A stretch of DNA of 64,000 bases from Echinicola sp. 20G (lineage in GTDB: Bacteria; Bacteroidota; Bacteroidia; Cytophagales; Cyclobacteriaceae). Position numbers and translations under genes: made by a program. Location of the stretch: contig NZ_AP024154.1 in assembly GCF_015533855.1 (NCBI RefSeq), forward strand, positions 2,610,501 through 2,674,500, written 5' to 3'. Of the stretch, positions 52,691 to 61,027 are shown one piece after another. The notes under the pieces were generated by a model. The model did not search any database, had not been told where the DNA came from, and saw only the letters and a list, made by a program, of their open reading frames with translations. Each line of letters starts with the position of its first letter. The first letter of the stretch is position 1.

Positions 52691-52719
52691 TTGAAGTTGG
52701 GAGAATATTTTTAATTTTG
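52691..52719 (+). promoter_or_regulatory. Promoter of the IPExxxVDY gene
   Basis: TAATTTTG at 52712-52719 is a perfect TAnnTTTG, with a TTG 18 bp before it. It lies 21 bp before the ATG at 52741 and presumably also drives pyk. Confidence 0.5.
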
Positions 52720-52740
52720 TTTTTTTAAAATCCTTCCTTC

Positions 52741-53169
52741 ATGAGGAAAACAAAACTCCAGGTAGAACATCATTACGAATTTGATCTTTTGGGTCTAGTA
52801 GCTCCTTTGAAGGACTATAAGATGGCCTGGGTGATCAATAGTTCCTTGGGGATTAGGATGACCAAAGGAAGGGACTATGAGCTGGAATTTCTTAATCAGC
52901 CTGATTTGGTCATTTCACAGTTTATCCTTGAAAAAGAACATGGGTTTATTCAGTTATTAAAGAACCGTTCCTTTTCAGATTCGGGACAAACACTGTATCT
53001 TGTGCCGGAATTGAAAATTATGGATTATTTCCTACTCTTTCAGGACTTCACCCAAGAAATCAACCTGAATGTGTTTATGGATAAATTGTCCCAGAGTAAT
53101 TACATCCATAATGTGGTAAAATTAGATGTTTCAAAAATTAAATCTAAAGAGAACCTATTAACCTATTAA
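52741..53169 (+). CDS. IPExxxVDY family protein
   Basis: 142 aa, soluble. The family-naming motif appears as VPELKIMDYFLLFQD (about 88-102). HYEFDLLGLVAPLKDYKMAWVIN at the start is also typical. The family is restricted to Bacteroidota and usually sits directly before pyruvate kinase, as here (16-bp gap). Function is unknown; co-transcription with pyk hints at a link to glycolysis. Confidence 0.85.
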   Translation: MRKTKLQVEHHYEFDLLGLVAPLKDYKMAWVINSSLGIRMTKGRDYELEFLNQPDLVISQFILEKEHGFIQLLKNRSFSDSGQTLYLVPELKIMDYFLLFQDFTQEINLNVFMDKLSQSNYIHNVVKLDVSKIKSKENLLTY

Positions 53170-53185
53170 ATAATATAAAACAAAA

Positions 53186-54622
53186 ATGAAATTACCCGTT
53201 TTGAATAAAAAGACTAAGATTTTGGCTACAGTTGGGCCGGCTTCTAACAACGAAAAGACGCTTATCGACTTGGTGAAAGCTGGTGTAAATGTGTTCAGGT
53301 TAAATTTTTCTCATGGCAATCATGAAGGACACGCAGAAGTAATCAGGTTAATCAGAAAAATCAATAAGGATTATAATTTGAATGTGGGGATTTTGCAGGA
53401 TTTGCAAGGTCCAAAAATCCGTGTTGGAGAGGTAGAGAACAATGGTGTTGAAATCAAAGAAGGCGAAGCGATTACCATTACCAATGATCCTGTAGTGGGA
53501 ACTTCCAGTCTAGTAAGTACTGTATACCAGAACCTTCCTCAAGATGTGAACCCAGGTGACAGGATTTTGATCGATGATGGTAATTTGGAATTGTCGGTCA
53601 ACAATACTGATGGTAAAAATGTGAACTGCACGGTTGTTCATGGTGGTATTCTGAAATCAAGAAAAGGTATCAACCTTCCTAATACTAACGTAAGTGCTCC
53701 TTCTTTAACTGAGAAAGATAAAGAAGACTTGATTTTTGGTTTAGAGAATGAAGTGGACTGGATCGCTCTTTCTTTCGTAAGGTCAGCTGAAGATATTGTA
53801 GATCTGAAGAACAGGATTGAAGAAGCTGGTAAGGATTGTAAAATTGTTGCTAAAATCGAGAAGCCTGAAGCATTAGATAATATCGATGAGATTATAGAGG
53901 TGACAGATGGTTTAATGGTTGCTCGTGGCGATTTGGGTGTAGAAGTGCCAATGGAGATGGTACCACTTTGGCAGAAGAAATTGGTGGAGAAGTGTAAGCT
54001 AGCTTGCAAACCTGTAATTATTGCCACTCAAATGTTGGAAAGTATGATTCAGAATCCTCGCCCAACCAGAGCTGAAACAAATGATGTGGCCAATGCGGTA
54101 TTGGATGGAGCTGATGCAGTTATGCTTTCTGCGGAAACAGCATCCGGGGCTTATCCGGTACATGCAGTAAAAGCGATGACGAGTGTGATCAGATACGTTG
54201 AGGATAATTCTGATATTTACCATAATCTGTATAAGATCAGTGAAGATGAAAATACTTTCTTGAGTAATAACCTTATCCTTATGGCTTCAAGGTTGTCAAG
54301 AAATGTGAAAGCAAAAGCTATAGTAGGTATTACTGCATCTGGCTTTACTGCCTTTAGAATAGCTTCTCACAGGCCTTTTGCTAATAACTTTGTATTTACC
54401 AGAAATAAGACCTTGATTACCCAATTGAGCCTTGTGTGGGGAGTAACTGCTCATTACTTTACTGGTGAGCAGATTTCTACTGATGAAACATTTACCTACA
54501 TTCAGGATGTGTTGAAAGATCAAGGACAAGTTGAAGCTGGAGATATCATTATCAATACGGCAAGTATGCCACTGAAGGAAAAAGGAAGAACTAATATGCT
54601 AAAGCTTCATGTCGTGGAGTAA
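53186..54622 (+). CDS. pyk: Pyruvate kinase
   Basis: 478 aa. TKILATVGPASNNEKTL starts the barrel. NVFRLNFSHGNHEGH, the substrate/Mg2+ block KIVAKIEKPEALDNIDEI (catalytic Lys in KIE), LMVARGDLGVEVP and IATQMLESM...RPTRAETNDVANAVLDGADAVMLSAETA (interrupted here for length) are all present. The C-terminal regulatory domain ends LKLHVVE. It converts phosphoenolpyruvate and ADP to pyruvate and ATP. Second gene after the IPExxxVDY gene and closed by a strong terminator. Confidence 0.96.
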   Translation: MKLPVLNKKTKILATVGPASNNEKTLIDLVKAGVNVFRLNFSHGNHEGHAEVIRLIRKINKDYNLNVGILQDLQGPKIRVGEVENNGVEIKEGEAITITNDPVVGTSSLVSTVYQNLPQDVNPGDRILIDDGNLELSVNNTDGKNVNCTVVHGGILKSRKGINLPNTNVSAPSLTEKDKEDLIFGLENEVDWIALSFVRSAEDIVDLKNRIEEAGKDCKIVAKIEKPEALDNIDEIIEVTDGLMVARGDLGVEVPMEMVPLWQKKLVEKCKLACKPVIIATQMLESMIQNPRPTRAETNDVANAVLDGADAVMLSAETASGAYPVHAVKAMTSVIRYVEDNSDIYHNLYKISEDENTFLSNNLILMASRLSRNVKAKAIVGITASGFTAFRIASHRPFANNFVFTRNKTLITQLSLVWGVTAHYFTGEQISTDETFTYIQDVLKDQGQVEAGDIIINTASMPLKEKGRTNMLKLHVVE

Positions 54623-54637
54623 ATTTCATTGAATTAT

Positions 54638-54680
54638 CCAAACTAAAAAGGCTTCCCCGAGGGAAGCCTTTTTAGTTTGG
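54638..54680. terminator. Bidirectional terminator (pyk / NFACT gene)
   Basis: CCAAACTAAAAAGGCTTCC - short loop - complementary arm, a 19-bp stem with A and T tracts on both sides. The TAA of the NFACT gene (54672-54674) lies inside the stem. Confidence 0.85.
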
Positions 54681-56231
54681 TCCTATCGGTTTAACCATGA
54701 TTACTTTTTCTTTATCTACCATCACAGCTCCAGGGGCTGATCCCTTTACTTTTCTCACATATTTGCAGGGGGTATACATAACAGCTGCCAATGATTCACT
54801 TTTGCTTTTTGAATAATAAGCGGCAAGTTCGGCGGATCTTTCCAATGTTGTTTTTGAAATGCTCTGACCAGCTTTGTGTTTGATAAGGACATGGGAACCT
54901 GACACATCTTTGGCATGCAGCCATAAGTCTTCTTTCCATGCGAACTGCCTTAATAATTGGTCATTGGCCTTTGCAGATTTCCCTACCAATACTTCAAATC
55001 CATCTATTTCAAATCTTTTGAAAGGTAAAGTCTCTTGCTTATCCTTTGGTTTGTTGAAAAGCTGGTTTGATTTTGTGAATTCCCTTAAGTCTTTGAACCC
55101 ATCTATTGTGAGCAGTTCATCCAAAAGCTCACTCAACTCAAGAAAATGGGACTCTTTCTCGTCCAGGTTTTTTTCTAATTGTTGTATTTCGATTTTCCGG
55201 TTTTTTGATTTCCTATATAGGTTTTCAGCGTGCTTCTGGGGAGAAGTGCCTTTCTTAAGTTGTACGGTGATTTCTTTGTTTTGATAGAAATCAAACAAGG
55301 TTACTTCCTGAGTTCCCGGTGGGATTTGATGGAGGTTGGCCATAATTATATCAGCCGTTTGACTGGGAGGTGAACTATGTTGAAGTTCCTTGAGTTTGAC
55401 AGATGTTTTTTTAATATAGGCTTCGGTTTTCTTTTTTTGCTCTTCTAAGGCTTTTGAAATAGTGTTTTTTTCTTTTTCAAAGGCTTGATAGATTACCGCA
55501 TATCGGAAATACTCATTGCATGCTTCGACCGGGTTATGGGTAGAAAATAGTGCCTTCTGTGCAGGAAGTAAGGTAAGTTCATACTGGTCGTTTTCATGGA
55601 TAATGCTAAATAATGGAGTGCTGAGCATGTCTAGCATTTCTTCCATAAGCTGCCATTTTTCTGCTATGGAAGCTGTAATATATCCCTTTGATTTTAACCA
55701 GCTTCTAGGGATTTTTCCCAAAGTGGGCATGAAGCTAGCCGCATTTCCATCTAATAAAACAAAGCGTTCATATGAGATCTCCAACTCTCTTTCAAGTGGA
55801 GCAATTAGTTGATTCTTATCTTCCTTTAATTCATTTCGAAAGATTGTATTGGGTAATGCTTCAATGGATGGGTAAAGAAGGACGTTGCTTCTATTTCCAT
55901 GTAATTTAAAGAGTAGTAATTTCCCGGAATTAAAGGTTAGGGTAAAAGCTCTTTCATTTGACAGTACCTTTACAGACTTTACAGTGTTACCAATAATTTC
56001 CTGAAATATATCAGCACTGTTTTTCTTGCTTCTTTTATATTCGTCGGGGAAGCTTAGGCAAGTGTTGGAAGGGTTTAGATTAGCTCTAATATAAACTTCA
56101 GAAATATCATCGGTAAAACCCATTACCAATTCGTCTTTGTTTTGGGAAAAGCAAACAACCAGATCTTTGTTGGCTAATAATGTATCTAGTTCAGGACATA
56201 GGAATTTCAGAAAATGATAATTTAAATGCAT
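54672..56231 (-). CDS. NFACT/RqcH-family ribosome quality-control protein
   Basis: 519 aa, order as in RqcH/Rqc2/FbpA: NFACT-N (about 1-200), a long coiled coil (about 235-400, with EKEKNTISKALEEQKKKTEAY) and the NFACT-R/DUF814 domain at the C-terminus, seen in WKEDLWLHAKDVSGSHVLIK and AAYYSKSK. RqcH binds stalled 50S-peptidyl-tRNA and adds alanine tails. It is shorter than the Firmicute protein (about 570). That it acts in ribosome rescue is inferred from the family. Its start overlaps the PhnP-like gene by 10 bp. Confidence 0.85.
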   Translation of the reverse strand: MHLNYHFLKFLCPELDTLLANKDLVVCFSQNKDELVMGFTDDISEVYIRANLNPSNTCLSFPDEYKRSKKNSADIFQEIIGNTVKSVKVLSNERAFTLTFNSGKLLLFKLHGNRSNVLLYPSIEALPNTIFRNELKEDKNQLIAPLERELEISYERFVLLDGNAASFMPTLGKIPRSWLKSKGYITASIAEKWQLMEEMLDMLSTPLFSIIHENDQYELTLLPAQKALFSTHNPVEACNEYFRYAVIYQAFEKEKNTISKALEEQKKKTEAYIKKTSVKLKELQHSSPPSQTADIIMANLHQIPPGTQEVTLFDFYQNKEITVQLKKGTSPQKHAENLYRKSKNRKIEIQQLEKNLDEKESHFLELSELLDELLTIDGFKDLREFTKSNQLFNKPKDKQETLPFKRFEIDGFEVLVGKSAKANDQLLRQFAWKEDLWLHAKDVSGSHVLIKHKAGQSISKTTLERSAELAAYYSKSKSESLAAVMYTPCKYVRKVKGSAPGAVMVDKEKVIMVKPIGPN

Positions 56232-56995
56232 TGGTCAAGGGTAATCTTAAGTCCATCATGGGCAAGGAAAACATTTTCAGGTAAATCTTTCTCAATATCA
56301 GCATGAATTCCAAGTCTGTGGCTGATATGGGTCAGATAGGCCTTTTCTGGTTTAATGATCTCAATTATTTCTAAAGCCTCAGCAAGGGTGAGGTGCGACA
56401 GATGTTCTTTTATTTGAAGAGCATTAAGCACTAGTACTTTTGTTCCTTTGATTTTTTTTAATTCAGTTTCGGAGATGTATTTGGCATCAGTGATATAAGT
56501 AAAGTCATGAACGCGATAACCAAAAACTGGAAGTTTATAATGGAGCACTTCAATGGGGCAAAAAGTAGTTCCGAGTACTTCAAATGGCTCGTTTGAAATT
56601 TCGTGTGTGATTATCTGGGGAACGCCTGGGTATTTTTTTGGAGAAAAAACATAGGAGAATTCTTTTCTTATTTGTTCCAAGACAGGTTTGGTTCCGTAGA
56701 TTGGCATGTCCTTCATTTGCATGAAATTGAAAGGACGTATGTCATCAAGTCCTGCGGTATGGTCTTTATGCTCGTGGGTATAAATTATGGCATCCAATTG
56801 TTTGATGCCTTCTCTGAGCATTTGCGCTCTAAAGTCTGGTCCAGTGTCAATGACATAACTTTTGTCTTTGATTTGGATGTGGATAGAACTTCTCAGCCTC
56901 TTATCTCGGAAATCAAGAGATGTGCATGTTCCGCAGTTGCAACCAATAACCGGAACTCCCTGAGAGGTTCCTGTTCCTAAAAAAGTAATTGTCAA
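56222..56995 (-). CDS. PhnP-like metallo-beta-lactamase-fold hydrolase
   Basis: 257 aa. TFLGTGTSQGVPVIGCNCGTC (about 3-23) with closely spaced Cys and YTHEHKDHTAGLDD (HxHxDH, about 72-85) are the marks of the PhnP/cyclic phosphodiesterase branch of the MBL fold. Further ligands are in YITDAKYI and HISHRLG. PhnP cleaves ribosyl 1,2-cyclic phosphate in phosphonate degradation, but no phn genes are present. A general cyclic phosphodiesterase or tRNase Z-like activity is equally likely. It overlaps its neighbours by 10 bp and 4 bp, so it is in one operon. Confidence 0.85.
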   Translation of the reverse strand: MTITFLGTGTSQGVPVIGCNCGTCTSLDFRDKRLRSSIHIQIKDKSYVIDTGPDFRAQMLREGIKQLDAIIYTHEHKDHTAGLDDIRPFNFMQMKDMPIYGTKPVLEQIRKEFSYVFSPKKYPGVPQIITHEISNEPFEVLGTTFCPIEVLHYKLPVFGYRVHDFTYITDAKYISETELKKIKGTKVLVLNALQIKEHLSHLTLAEALEIIEIIKPEKAYLTHISHRLGIHADIEKDLPENVFLAHDGLKITLDQCI

Positions 56996-57270
56996 AGCTT
57001 AAGTTCTGTTTGTTGAAGTTCGATATAGAAATCCTGGTTTTTCTTATTTTTAAACTCTTTTGGGTTGAAATTAAGTTCCTTCAGGATATCAATAAGAGTG
57101 TTTACTTTGCCTTCCAAGGTATAATACTTATTGACTATCACTACCTTGGTGTCTTTCAATAAGCAATAACCGGATTTGAAGTTGCCTTTTTCGTACCGCA
57201 GCATATAATCTGATTCCGCAAAAAGGCTCTCGATTTTATCCAAGAAGGTTTTGGTGTACTTTACAGCCAT
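56992..57270 (-). CDS. Conserved-looking hypothetical protein, 92 aa
   Basis: Small soluble protein beginning MAVKYTKTFLDKIESLFAES and with VVIVNKYYTLEGKVNTLIDIL in the middle. No domain is recognised and there is no signal peptide or membrane helix. It overlaps the PhnP-like gene start by 4 bp and follows the response regulator by 20 bp, so it is probably a real gene of this operon. Confidence 0.7.
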   Translation of the reverse strand: MAVKYTKTFLDKIESLFAESDYMLRYEKGNFKSGYCLLKDTKVVIVNKYYTLEGKVNTLIDILKELNFNPKEFKNKKNQDFYIELQQTELKL

Positions 57271-57290
57271 CTATGCTTGATATTGAAGGA

Positions 57291-57671
57291 TTATTTGTTC
57301 AAATGCTTTTTTACGGTAGATAGAAGTAAGTCATAATCTAGCGGTTTTTGTAGGTAATCATTTAAGCCCGCTTGTTTGAAATCATCCAATGTATAGTTCT
57401 TATAATTTCCGGTAATTGCTATTACGGGAATTTCAGCTTTTTCGGGGTCTTCCAAATTTCTGATGGCTTTTGTACATTCGATCCCATCCATGGTAGGCAT
57501 ATTGATATCCATTAAAATCAGGTCAAAGTCTTCTTTGTTCAATTTTTCTAAAACCTGTTTACCGTTTTTTACTGATGTGATTTGATAATTCTCAAACATT
57601 AACACGTTTTTAGTCAGGTTGATAATGACAGAACTGTCCTCGGCTACCAATATTTTTTTACTATCACTCAT
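57291..57671 (-). CDS. Single-domain response regulator
   Basis: 126 aa, just a receiver domain. KILVAEDSSVI carries the acidic pair, DFDLILMDINMPTMDGIE the phospho-acceptor Asp (about 54), AITG the Thr and LQKPLDYD the Lys. There is no output domain, so it should act by protein contact, as CheY-like or relay proteins do. It overlaps the receiver-Hpt gene upstream by 8 bp; no histidine kinase lies in the window. Confidence 0.9.
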   Translation of the reverse strand: MSDSKKILVAEDSSVIINLTKNVLMFENYQITSVKNGKQVLEKLNKEDFDLILMDINMPTMDGIECTKAIRNLEDPEKAEIPVIAITGNYKNYTLDDFKQAGLNDYLQKPLDYDLLLSTVKKHLNK

Positions 57672-58419
57672 TCTTGTGGTGGGTTATTTTATCTTTTAAA
57701 TGGCTTTTAAAGATGTTTAGTTGATTTTGCAATGTTAAATAATCTTCAATAATATCTTCAAAATTTGTGTCTTTAATTTTTTGTTCAAAAATTCCAACAT
57801 GCTTAAATAGTCGTTTGGCGCCCAATGTTCCGGAGTTACCTTTTAATATATGAAGTTTTTCGCCAATTTCTGAATATTTCTTAACATCAATAAGGTGTTT
57901 GATCTCACCTATCAGGCATTCAGCTTCCTCATCAAAGTCTTCATAGACCGTTTTGATATTGTCTATAGTATTGTATTTCATCAGTTGAATTAGGACACTT
58001 TCATCTAAAATGTCTGAAGTGAGCTGCTGGTTGTCTGAGAAAGGAGCATTATGGTAGTTACTCAAATGTTGTTGGATACTTTCTAGTAACTTTTTAGGCT
58101 TAACAGGTTTGGCAATAAATTCATCAAAACCGGCAGAAAGGAAGTATTCATAATCAGTTTGGTCAGAATAAGCAGATATTGCAATAATTGGTGCATCCGT
58201 AAGCACTTCTTCTTTGATGATTTTGAGCGCTGTAATTCCATCCATCACAGGCATTTGTATATCCATTAAGATAACATTAAAGACATCTTTTTTTATTTTT
58301 TCGATTGCTTCGAGACCATTTTCTGCAGATTCAAATTGATAGTTATGACAAATGATGTTTTCGAGCACCTTTCTGTTTAGGTTATTGTCATCAACGATCA
58401 GAATCTTTTTATTTTCCAT
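57664..58419 (-). CDS. Response regulator receiver-Hpt fusion
   Basis: 251 aa. Receiver domain (about 1-120) with KILIVDDNNLNRKVL, VILMDIQMPVMDGI (Asp about 53), AISAYS and AKPVKPKKLL. A C-terminal histidine phosphotransfer domain (about 135-245) with GEKLHILKGNSGTLGA, where His in HILKG is the phospho-site. It should relay phosphate between a kinase elsewhere and the neighbouring single-domain regulator. It is the first gene of a leftward operon, with the miaA gene divergent. Confidence 0.88.
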   Translation of the reverse strand: MENKKILIVDDNNLNRKVLENIICHNYQFESAENGLEAIEKIKKDVFNVILMDIQMPVMDGITALKIIKEEVLTDAPIIAISAYSDQTDYEYFLSAGFDEFIAKPVKPKKLLESIQQHLSNYHNAPFSDNQQLTSDILDESVLIQLMKYNTIDNIKTVYEDFDEEAECLIGEIKHLIDVKKYSEIGEKLHILKGNSGTLGAKRLFKHVGIFEQKIKDTNFEDIIEDYLTLQNQLNIFKSHLKDKITHHKNE

Positions 58420-58433
58420 GACCTATTATTTAC

Positions 58434-58441
58434 TAATTTTG
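58434..58441 (+). promoter_or_regulatory. -7 promoter element of miaA
   Basis: TAATTTTG, a perfect TAnnTTTG, 33 bp before the TTG start at 58475. It supports the short N-terminus. Confidence 0.45.
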
Positions 58442-58474
58442 ATATAGCAATACACTGATAATAATTAGCTTGCT

Positions 58475-59389
58475 TTGAAAGGGAAAAATAAATATTTGGT
58501 GGTAGTAGCAGGTCCTACAGCTGTAGGGAAAACTGAACTATGCATAAATCTAGCTAAAAAATTTAATACTGTAATTATATCTTCTGATAGTCGTCAGTTT
58601 TATAAGGAGACGGAATTGGGCACGGCAAAACCAAGTATGTCTGAAAGACAGGAGGTTCAGCATTTTTTTGTAGATAGCTTGTCGATTCACGATGATTATG
58701 ATGTTAGGAAGTTTGAAAAAGATGCCTTGATTCTTTTGGAAGATGTTTTTCAAAAAAGTAATGTGGTCATTATGACTGGAGGTTCAGGAATGTATATTGA
58801 TGCAGTTTGCAATGGGTTTGATGATATTCCTGATATTGATCCGGAAATTAGGACTTATTTGAATGAATTATATAAAAGTGATGGGATAGAAGCTATCCGT
58901 AATAAACTGAAGGAAGTAGATCCCGTTTATTATGAACAAGTAGATATTCATAATCCCCAAAGGCTGATAAGGGGCTGTGAAGTTTCTATAGGTACAGGTA
59001 GGCCTTTTAGCAGCTATAGGAATAAAAAGAAAACAGAACGTCCATTTCAAATCATCAAGATAGGTCTGGAAAGAGATCGTGAAGAGCTGTATGATCGCAT
59101 CAATTTGAGAATGGATCTAATGGTTGAGGCAGGACTTTTTGAAGAAGCTGAATCTCTTTACGCCTACAAAAACCTGAATGCGCTTCAAACGGTAGGGTAT
59201 ACGGAAATATTTGACTATCTGGCTGGTGAATATGATAAAGAGGAAGCGCTTAGGTTGCTCAAGCGTAATTCTAGGAGGTATGCTAAGCGTCAAATGACTT
59301 GGTTTAGGAAAGATGAGGATATGGTTTGGTTCCACCCTGATCAGTTCAATCAAGTGCTTGGATATATAGAAAATCAGATAGGATTGTGA
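58475..59389 (+). CDS. miaA: tRNA dimethylallyltransferase
   Basis: 304 aa. VVVAGPTAVGKTELCINLA is the P-loop, VIISSDSRQFYKETELGTAKPS holds the catalytic-type Asp-Ser-Arg-Gln block and MTGGSGMYIDAV the next. LQTVGYTEIFDYLAG and KRQMTWFRKD close it. It adds dimethylallyl to A37 of tRNAs reading UNN codons. The start is TTG: a TAG lies nine bases upstream in frame and no ATG follows before the P-loop. Its end overlaps the next (minus) gene by 16 bp. Confidence 0.95.
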   Translation: MKGKNKYLVVVAGPTAVGKTELCINLAKKFNTVIISSDSRQFYKETELGTAKPSMSERQEVQHFFVDSLSIHDDYDVRKFEKDALILLEDVFQKSNVVIMTGGSGMYIDAVCNGFDDIPDIDPEIRTYLNELYKSDGIEAIRNKLKEVDPVYYEQVDIHNPQRLIRGCEVSIGTGRPFSSYRNKKKTERPFQIIKIGLERDREELYDRINLRMDLMVEAGLFEEAESLYAYKNLNALQTVGYTEIFDYLAGEYDKEEALRLLKRNSRRYAKRQMTWFRKDEDMVWFHPDQFNQVLGYIENQIGL

Positions 59390-59697
59390 CCAGAAACCTT
59401 TGCTACAAAGCTATAGGGACTCTTTTTTATGAGTTCATTGTATTGATGCCTTAAGAGTTTGGCTTTGCCAAAGGAACTTAATATCTCACTTGATTTATCT
59501 TTGTCCTTATCTATAAGCGAAGCGAGTTTTTCTAGAGACGGAGTGTCTTCAGAGGCCTTGTTGTTTGGCAGTAGGGAAGAAAGGTGAGCTAAGGCAGCTT
59601 TATATTGCTCCTTTTTGCTTTTTATACTGTGGTTTACCACTAAGACAAAGAGAAATATAAAGCCACCTAGAGTTAAAAATATTGGTACAAATCCCAT
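59374..59697 (-). CDS. Hypothetical small membrane-anchored protein
   Basis: 107 aa. One N-terminal membrane helix (about 3-24, FVPIFLTLGGFIFLFVLVV) is followed by a polar helical part with two KDKDKS/SKKEQ-type charged stretches. No family is recognised. It starts 3 bp after the pfkA stop, so it is probably co-expressed with pfkA. Its 3' end overlaps miaA on the other strand. Confidence 0.65.
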   Translation of the reverse strand: MGFVPIFLTLGGFIFLFVLVVNHSIKSKKEQYKAALAHLSSLLPNNKASEDTPSLEKLASLIDKDKDKSSEILSSFGKAKLLRHQYNELIKKSPYSFVAKVSGHNPI

Positions 59698-59700
59698 TGA

Positions 59701-60675
59701 TTAAATACTTAGGATTTCGATTAGTTTTAATGTGTCTTTGTTCAGAGGTTTGTCTTTGGTAATACAGTCCTCAAAACTTGTGTAGACCACTTGGTCATGA
59801 ATAATTCCAGCCATGCAGTTTACTTTGCCATTGATTAGTCCTTCTACAGCTGCCATACCGCATCGGCTAGCGAGCATCCTGTCTTTTCCTGTTGGGCTTC
59901 CACCTCTTTGAATATGGCCTAGCGTGGTTACTTTAAAGTCTTTGGTGTCATCGTTGATGGTGTCTTTGACTTTTTGCATGATTTCAGCAGCATTGCCTTC
60001 CTCGTCACCTTCAGCGACCACTATAACGCTGGAAGTTTTGCTTTTTCGAGAACCTTTTAGTTTTTCTACTACCTCGTTTAGCGTTGTTTTTGTTTCAGGT
60101 ACCATTACCAATTCAGCGCCCCCGCCCAAGCCGCATTCCACCGCGATATATCCACTATCACGGCCCATTACTTCTATAAAAAAGATACGGTCATGGGCAG
60201 CCGCGGTGTCCCTGATTTTATCAATAGCTTCCAGCGCGGTATTAATAGCTGTATCGAAACCAATGGTAAAGTCAGTTCCATAAATATCATTGTCTATGGT
60301 TCCAGGACAGCCAATAGTGGGAATACCAAATTCCTCGAAGAATATTTTTGCACCAGTAAAAGTTCCGTCTCCTCCGATTGCTACAAGCCCTTCGATGTCA
60401 TGCTTTTTAAGTTGTTCGTAGGCTTTTTGCCTTCCTTCTTTTGTTCTGAATTCTAAACTTCTGGCTGATTTTAAAATGGTGCCACCTCTTTGGACGATGT
60501 TACTCACAGCATGGGATTCCATTTTTGAAATTTCACCTTTGATCATTCCGTCGTAGCCATACATGATTCCATAGACCTCCAAGCCATGGTAAATGCCGGT
60601 TCTTACCACTGATCTAATACATGCATTCATTCCAGGAGCGTCACCTCCAGAGGTTAATACAGCGATTTTCTTCAT
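59701..60675 (-). CDS. pfkA: 6-phosphofructokinase, ATP-dependent
   Basis: 324 aa from ATG at 60675, chosen because MKKIAVLTSGGDAPGMNACIR is the standard start; the open frame extends 13 codons further upstream. AIGGDGTFTGA is the ATP/Mg loop, TIDNDIYGTDFTIGFDTA the catalytic Asp block and EVMGRDSGYIA the fructose-6-phosphate site. The GGDGT glycine fits use of ATP rather than pyrophosphate. It makes fructose-1,6-bisphosphate in glycolysis. Confidence 0.95.
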   Translation of the reverse strand: MKKIAVLTSGGDAPGMNACIRSVVRTGIYHGLEVYGIMYGYDGMIKGEISKMESHAVSNIVQRGGTILKSARSLEFRTKEGRQKAYEQLKKHDIEGLVAIGGDGTFTGAKIFFEEFGIPTIGCPGTIDNDIYGTDFTIGFDTAINTALEAIDKIRDTAAAHDRIFFIEVMGRDSGYIAVECGLGGGAELVMVPETKTTLNEVVEKLKGSRKSKTSSVIVVAEGDEEGNAAEIMQKVKDTINDDTKDFKVTTLGHIQRGGSPTGKDRMLASRCGMAAVEGLINGKVNCMAGIIHDQVVYTSFEDCITKDKPLNKDTLKLIEILSI

Positions 60676-61027
60676 TGGTTTATATAGGTTTTTTAGTTGG
60701 CTAAAATTAAACATTAATGAATGGAATTGTAATTAAAAAATTAATTCTTTTCGATTTTAAAGAGTACTGGTGTAACAGAAATATATGAAATACATGAAAG
60801 TAGATGTCTGTTAGATAAAACCAGGTATTAGGTGTTATTTTTAATAAATTGGTGTTTTTTTTTGCAAATTGAAATACATTACTATATTTGCTAATCACAC
60901 ACATAGTAAAAATTTTATTTTGTATTAATTGATTGATAATAAATAAAGTTTTGTGTATTTCGGACTAAAATTTTTGAATTTCACAAAACTCTACTAGACG
61001 TTAATTGAGACTACTTACTAATTTCAA
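60676..61027. other. Divergent promoter region of pfkA and the T9SS protein
   Basis: A 352-bp AT-rich gap. Besides the promoter at 60861-60890 no ORF or hairpin was recognised; the mRNA leader of the secreted protein would be about 130 nt. Confidence 0.5.
60861..60890 (+). promoter_or_regulatory. Promoter of the T9SS adhesin-like gene
   Basis: TTTG (60861-60864) - 18 bp - TATATTTG (60883-60890), a good match to the TTTG / TAnnTTTG pair of Bacteroidota. Confidence 0.6.
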
